Positions 58,868 through 60,481 of a DNA stretch of 60,481 nucleotides are shown here, piece after piece. The notes under the pieces were generated by a model that worked only from the letters and a program-made list of their open reading frames with translations, was not told the DNA's origin and made no database searches. Each line of letters begins with the position of its first letter. Within the stretch, counting starts at the first letter, position 1. The translations under genes and the position numbers were made by a program. The stretch lies in contig JAHELW010000003.1 of the NCBI GenBank assembly GCA_024643985.1, forward strand, positions 1 through 60,481, in the 5' to 3' direction. This DNA is from Myxococcales bacterium (lineage in GTDB: Bacteria > Myxococcota_A > Polyangia > Polyangiales > Houyiibacteriaceae).

Positions 58868-59673
58868 GAAACGTGACCAAAACCGGGCTTGCAGTGCTTG
58901 CTGCTGCAGTCGTTCTTTCCACCTCGGCGTCGCCCGCCGACGCCGTCGACCTGAGCGACGCCGCTGCAATCGTGAAGCGAACCAACGCCGCGCAATACTA
59001 TGCTGCGAAAGACGGTCGCGCCCTCGTCCGAATGAAGATCGTCGACGGTAAAGGACGCTCGCAGCGCAGGCAGTTCGCCGTTCTGCGGAGGGATCTGAAG
59101 GACGGCGGCGACCAGAACTACTTGGTCGTGTTTGATCAGCCCGCGGATGTCCGAAACACGGCGTTCCTCGTGAAGAAGCACGCCGGCAAGGACGATGACC
59201 GCTGGCTCTATCTGCCTGGGCTCGACCTCGTGAAGCGAATCGCGGCAAGTGACGAGCGGACGAGCTTCGTCGGCACGCATTTCTTCTACGAGGACATCTC
59301 GGGGCGACACCCGTCCGAGGACCGGCACGAGCTCCTCGAGACCACCGACACGGAGTACGTCGTCAAGAGCACGCCGAAGAGCACCAAGGGCGTCGAGTTC
59401 GCGCACTACACGCTTCGAATCGACAAGAAGACCTTCTTGCCGACCAAGATCGAATACGTGAGCGAGCAGGGCAAAGTCTATCGGCGCATCGAAACCGTGA
59501 AGGTCGACACGGTCGGGGGCATTCCGACCATCACGCGCCTCAAGGTGAGTGACCTCGAGTCGGGCGGCTACACGCTCAGCGACGTCAGCAACGTGCAGTA
59601 CGACCTCGGCATTCCCGACGACATCTTCGTGGAGGGCTCGCTTCGGAATCCTCCGCAGAAATGGCTGCGATAA
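58864..59673 (+). CDS. LolA-like outer-membrane lipoprotein-sorting protein
   Basis: 269 residues with a signal peptide (VLAAAVVLSTSASPADA). The mature LolA/LppX-like fold is suggested by QFAVLRRDLKDGGDQNYLVV, DRWLYLPGLDLVKRIAA, SFVGTHFFYEDISGR and IDKKTFLPTKIEYVSEQGKV. Proteins of this group are commonly encoded beside MMPL exporters and may carry the exported lipid across the periplasm. It overlaps the RND gene by four bases and is followed immediately by the outer-membrane protein gene. Confidence 0.88.
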   Translation: MRNVTKTGLAVLAAAVVLSTSASPADAVDLSDAAAIVKRTNAAQYYAAKDGRALVRMKIVDGKGRSQRRQFAVLRRDLKDGGDQNYLVVFDQPADVRNTAFLVKKHAGKDDDRWLYLPGLDLVKRIAASDERTSFVGTHFFYEDISGRHPSEDRHELLETTDTEYVVKSTPKSTKGVEFAHYTLRIDKKTFLPTKIEYVSEQGKVYRRIETVKVDTVGGIPTITRLKVSDLESGGYTLSDVSNVQYDLGIPDDIFVEGSLRNPPQKWLR

Positions 59674-60481
59674 ATGCTCGGTCCGAAGAGGCAGTGCCGG
59701 AGCGGGCTTCCTTCTCTTCGGTGCATGGCGGTCGCCGCGCTCGTCTTCGCGGCGCTCGCCCTCGCCTCGGGCGCTCTTGCGCAGAGTGACCCGCCCGGAG
59801 CGGCCGGTGGAGAGGAGGCGACCGACGAGGCCGACGAAGAGCCATCGACCTCGGAGTCCATAGAGGACGATTGGGGAGAGTTTGACGAATGGGACGAGGA
59901 GTCCGAGTCCGGCAGCGGCTCCGACGGTGGCGCGTGGGATTTCCAGCTCGGGGGCTTCGTCGAGGGCCTCGTCGCCCCGCGAGTGGTTCGGAGCGCGGCC
60001 AGCGCCAACGAATTCACCGCTGCTGAGGCACGTTTCCGCCTCAACGTCGATGCGGTTCACGAGATCGCAAGCGCGCGCTTTCGGGGCGACGTGTTTGTCG
60101 ATGGCGTCGAGTCCCGCGTCTGGTTCGACATTCGAGACGCTTCGATCTTCGTGCGCGGAGGCAACTGGTTCACCATGCGCTTCGGCCGCCAAGTGCTGAC
60201 CTGGGGCACCGGCGACTTTCTCTTCTTGAACGATCTCTTTCCGAAGGACTTCAATTCGTTCTTCATCGGGCGCGCGGACGAATACCTCAAGGCGCCCTCC
60301 AACTCGATCCAGACCACTTTCATGATCAAGAAGGTGGGCCTCGACTTGATTTGGACTCCTATCTTCGAGCCGGACCGCTTCATCGACGGGGAGCGGCTTT
60401 CGTTCTTCAACCCTCTGCCGCCCGAGCCTGGAATCATCGGCGACCGGTCGCCACTGACGCCGATTCAGCCGGCCTCTCCCG
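59674..60481 (+). CDS. Outer-membrane beta-barrel protein (DUF1302-like), 5' part
   Basis: The frame is open to the window end (about 269 residues visible). A signal peptide ends near ALASGALAQ, followed by an acidic low-complexity segment (about 40-90, many Asp/Glu/Ser) and barrel strands: WDFQLGGFVEGLVAPRVVRS, EARFRLNVDAVHEIASARFR and FTMRFGRQVLTWGTGDFLFL. The FGRQVLTWG block resembles DUF1302/alginate-export-like porins that accompany MMPL exporters. It probably completes the route across the outer membrane. It follows the LolA-like stop with no gap. Confidence 0.82.
   Translation, partial: MLGPKRQCRSGLPSLRCMAVAALVFAALALASGALAQSDPPGAAGGEEATDEADEEPSTSESIEDDWGEFDEWDEESESGSGSDGGAWDFQLGGFVEGLVAPRVVRSAASANEFTAAEARFRLNVDAVHEIASARFRGDVFVDGVESRVWFDIRDASIFVRGGNWFTMRFGRQVLTWGTGDFLFLNDLFPKDFNSFFIGRADEYLKAPSNSIQTTFMIKKVGLDLIWTPIFEPDRFIDGERLSFFNPLPPEPGIIGDRSPLTPIQPASP

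Overview
The window is GC-rich with tightly packed, often overlapping genes. It carries myxobacterial-style features: a roadblock/LC7 protein, a TonB-dependent receptor with a TonB-like domain at its N-terminus, a eukaryote-type GT3 glycogen synthase, sigma-54-like promoters and many lipoproteins. The best guess is a Myxococcota (deltaproteobacterial) chromosome. That placement is inference from gene content, since no rRNA or marker gene is present.

Region 1 (1-15.9 kb) looks like a storage and low-energy block. It holds the end of a host-attachment-family gene, a four-CBS protein, and a leftward glycogen operon (GH133 debranching enzyme, GT4, GH57, and one polypeptide joining GT3 glycogen synthase to GT35 phosphorylase). 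Upstream lies a leftward operon for a hemerythrin-like protein, a tandem UspA, a di-heme c-type lipoprotein, a small lipoprotein and an acetyl-CoA hydrolase/CoA-transferase. Two more UspA genes diverge from it. Sequences matching the sigma-54 GG-N10-GC core precede the glycogen operon and the hemerythrin operon.

Region 2 (15.9-33 kb) is respiratory. A leftward cbb3 oxidase cluster (UreH_2/SafE-like, CcoI, CcoS, fused CcoN-CcoO, CcoQ, single-heme CcoP, CcoG) is divergent from a rightward run: YwiC-like protein, CBS pair, DHH-CBS protein, complete Na+-NQR (NqrABCDEF plus NqrM), and another CBS pair. CBS sensors therefore bracket the sodium pump.

Region 3 (33-43 kb) has an SDR, a LuxR-type regulator, a lipoprotein, and a small integrated element of about 3.1 kb (36060-39199). 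The element is bounded by 46-bp direct repeats, one being the 3' part of tRNA-Gly(CCC). It carries a ParE/RelE-type toxin-antitoxin pair, a damaged-looking HTH gene, an intact tyrosine integrase, and a noncoding stretch with a 26-bp inverted repeat. Next come an SPFH lipoprotein, a small RHH-like protein sharing an AT-rich operator-like region with it, and a TonB-dependent receptor whose start codon lies inside a dispersed repeat.

Region 4 (43-54.2 kb) is a long leftward series: molybdopterin oxidoreductase, TPR protein, AccC, AccB, AroQ, roadblock protein, CrtI-like oxidoreductase, and a two-component system with a Spy/CpxP-like protein.

Region 5 (54.2-60.5 kb) has a PolB-type exonuclease, a small secreted protein, an ArsR regulator, and an RND/MMPL exporter with a LolA-like protein and an outer-membrane protein cut off by the window end. 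The ArsR/RND gap holds a sigma-70-type promoter overlapped by a palindrome.

No CRISPR array, IS transposase or rRNA was seen. Two intergenic stretches exceed about 300 bp (1239-1872 and 36813-37737), and both are described.
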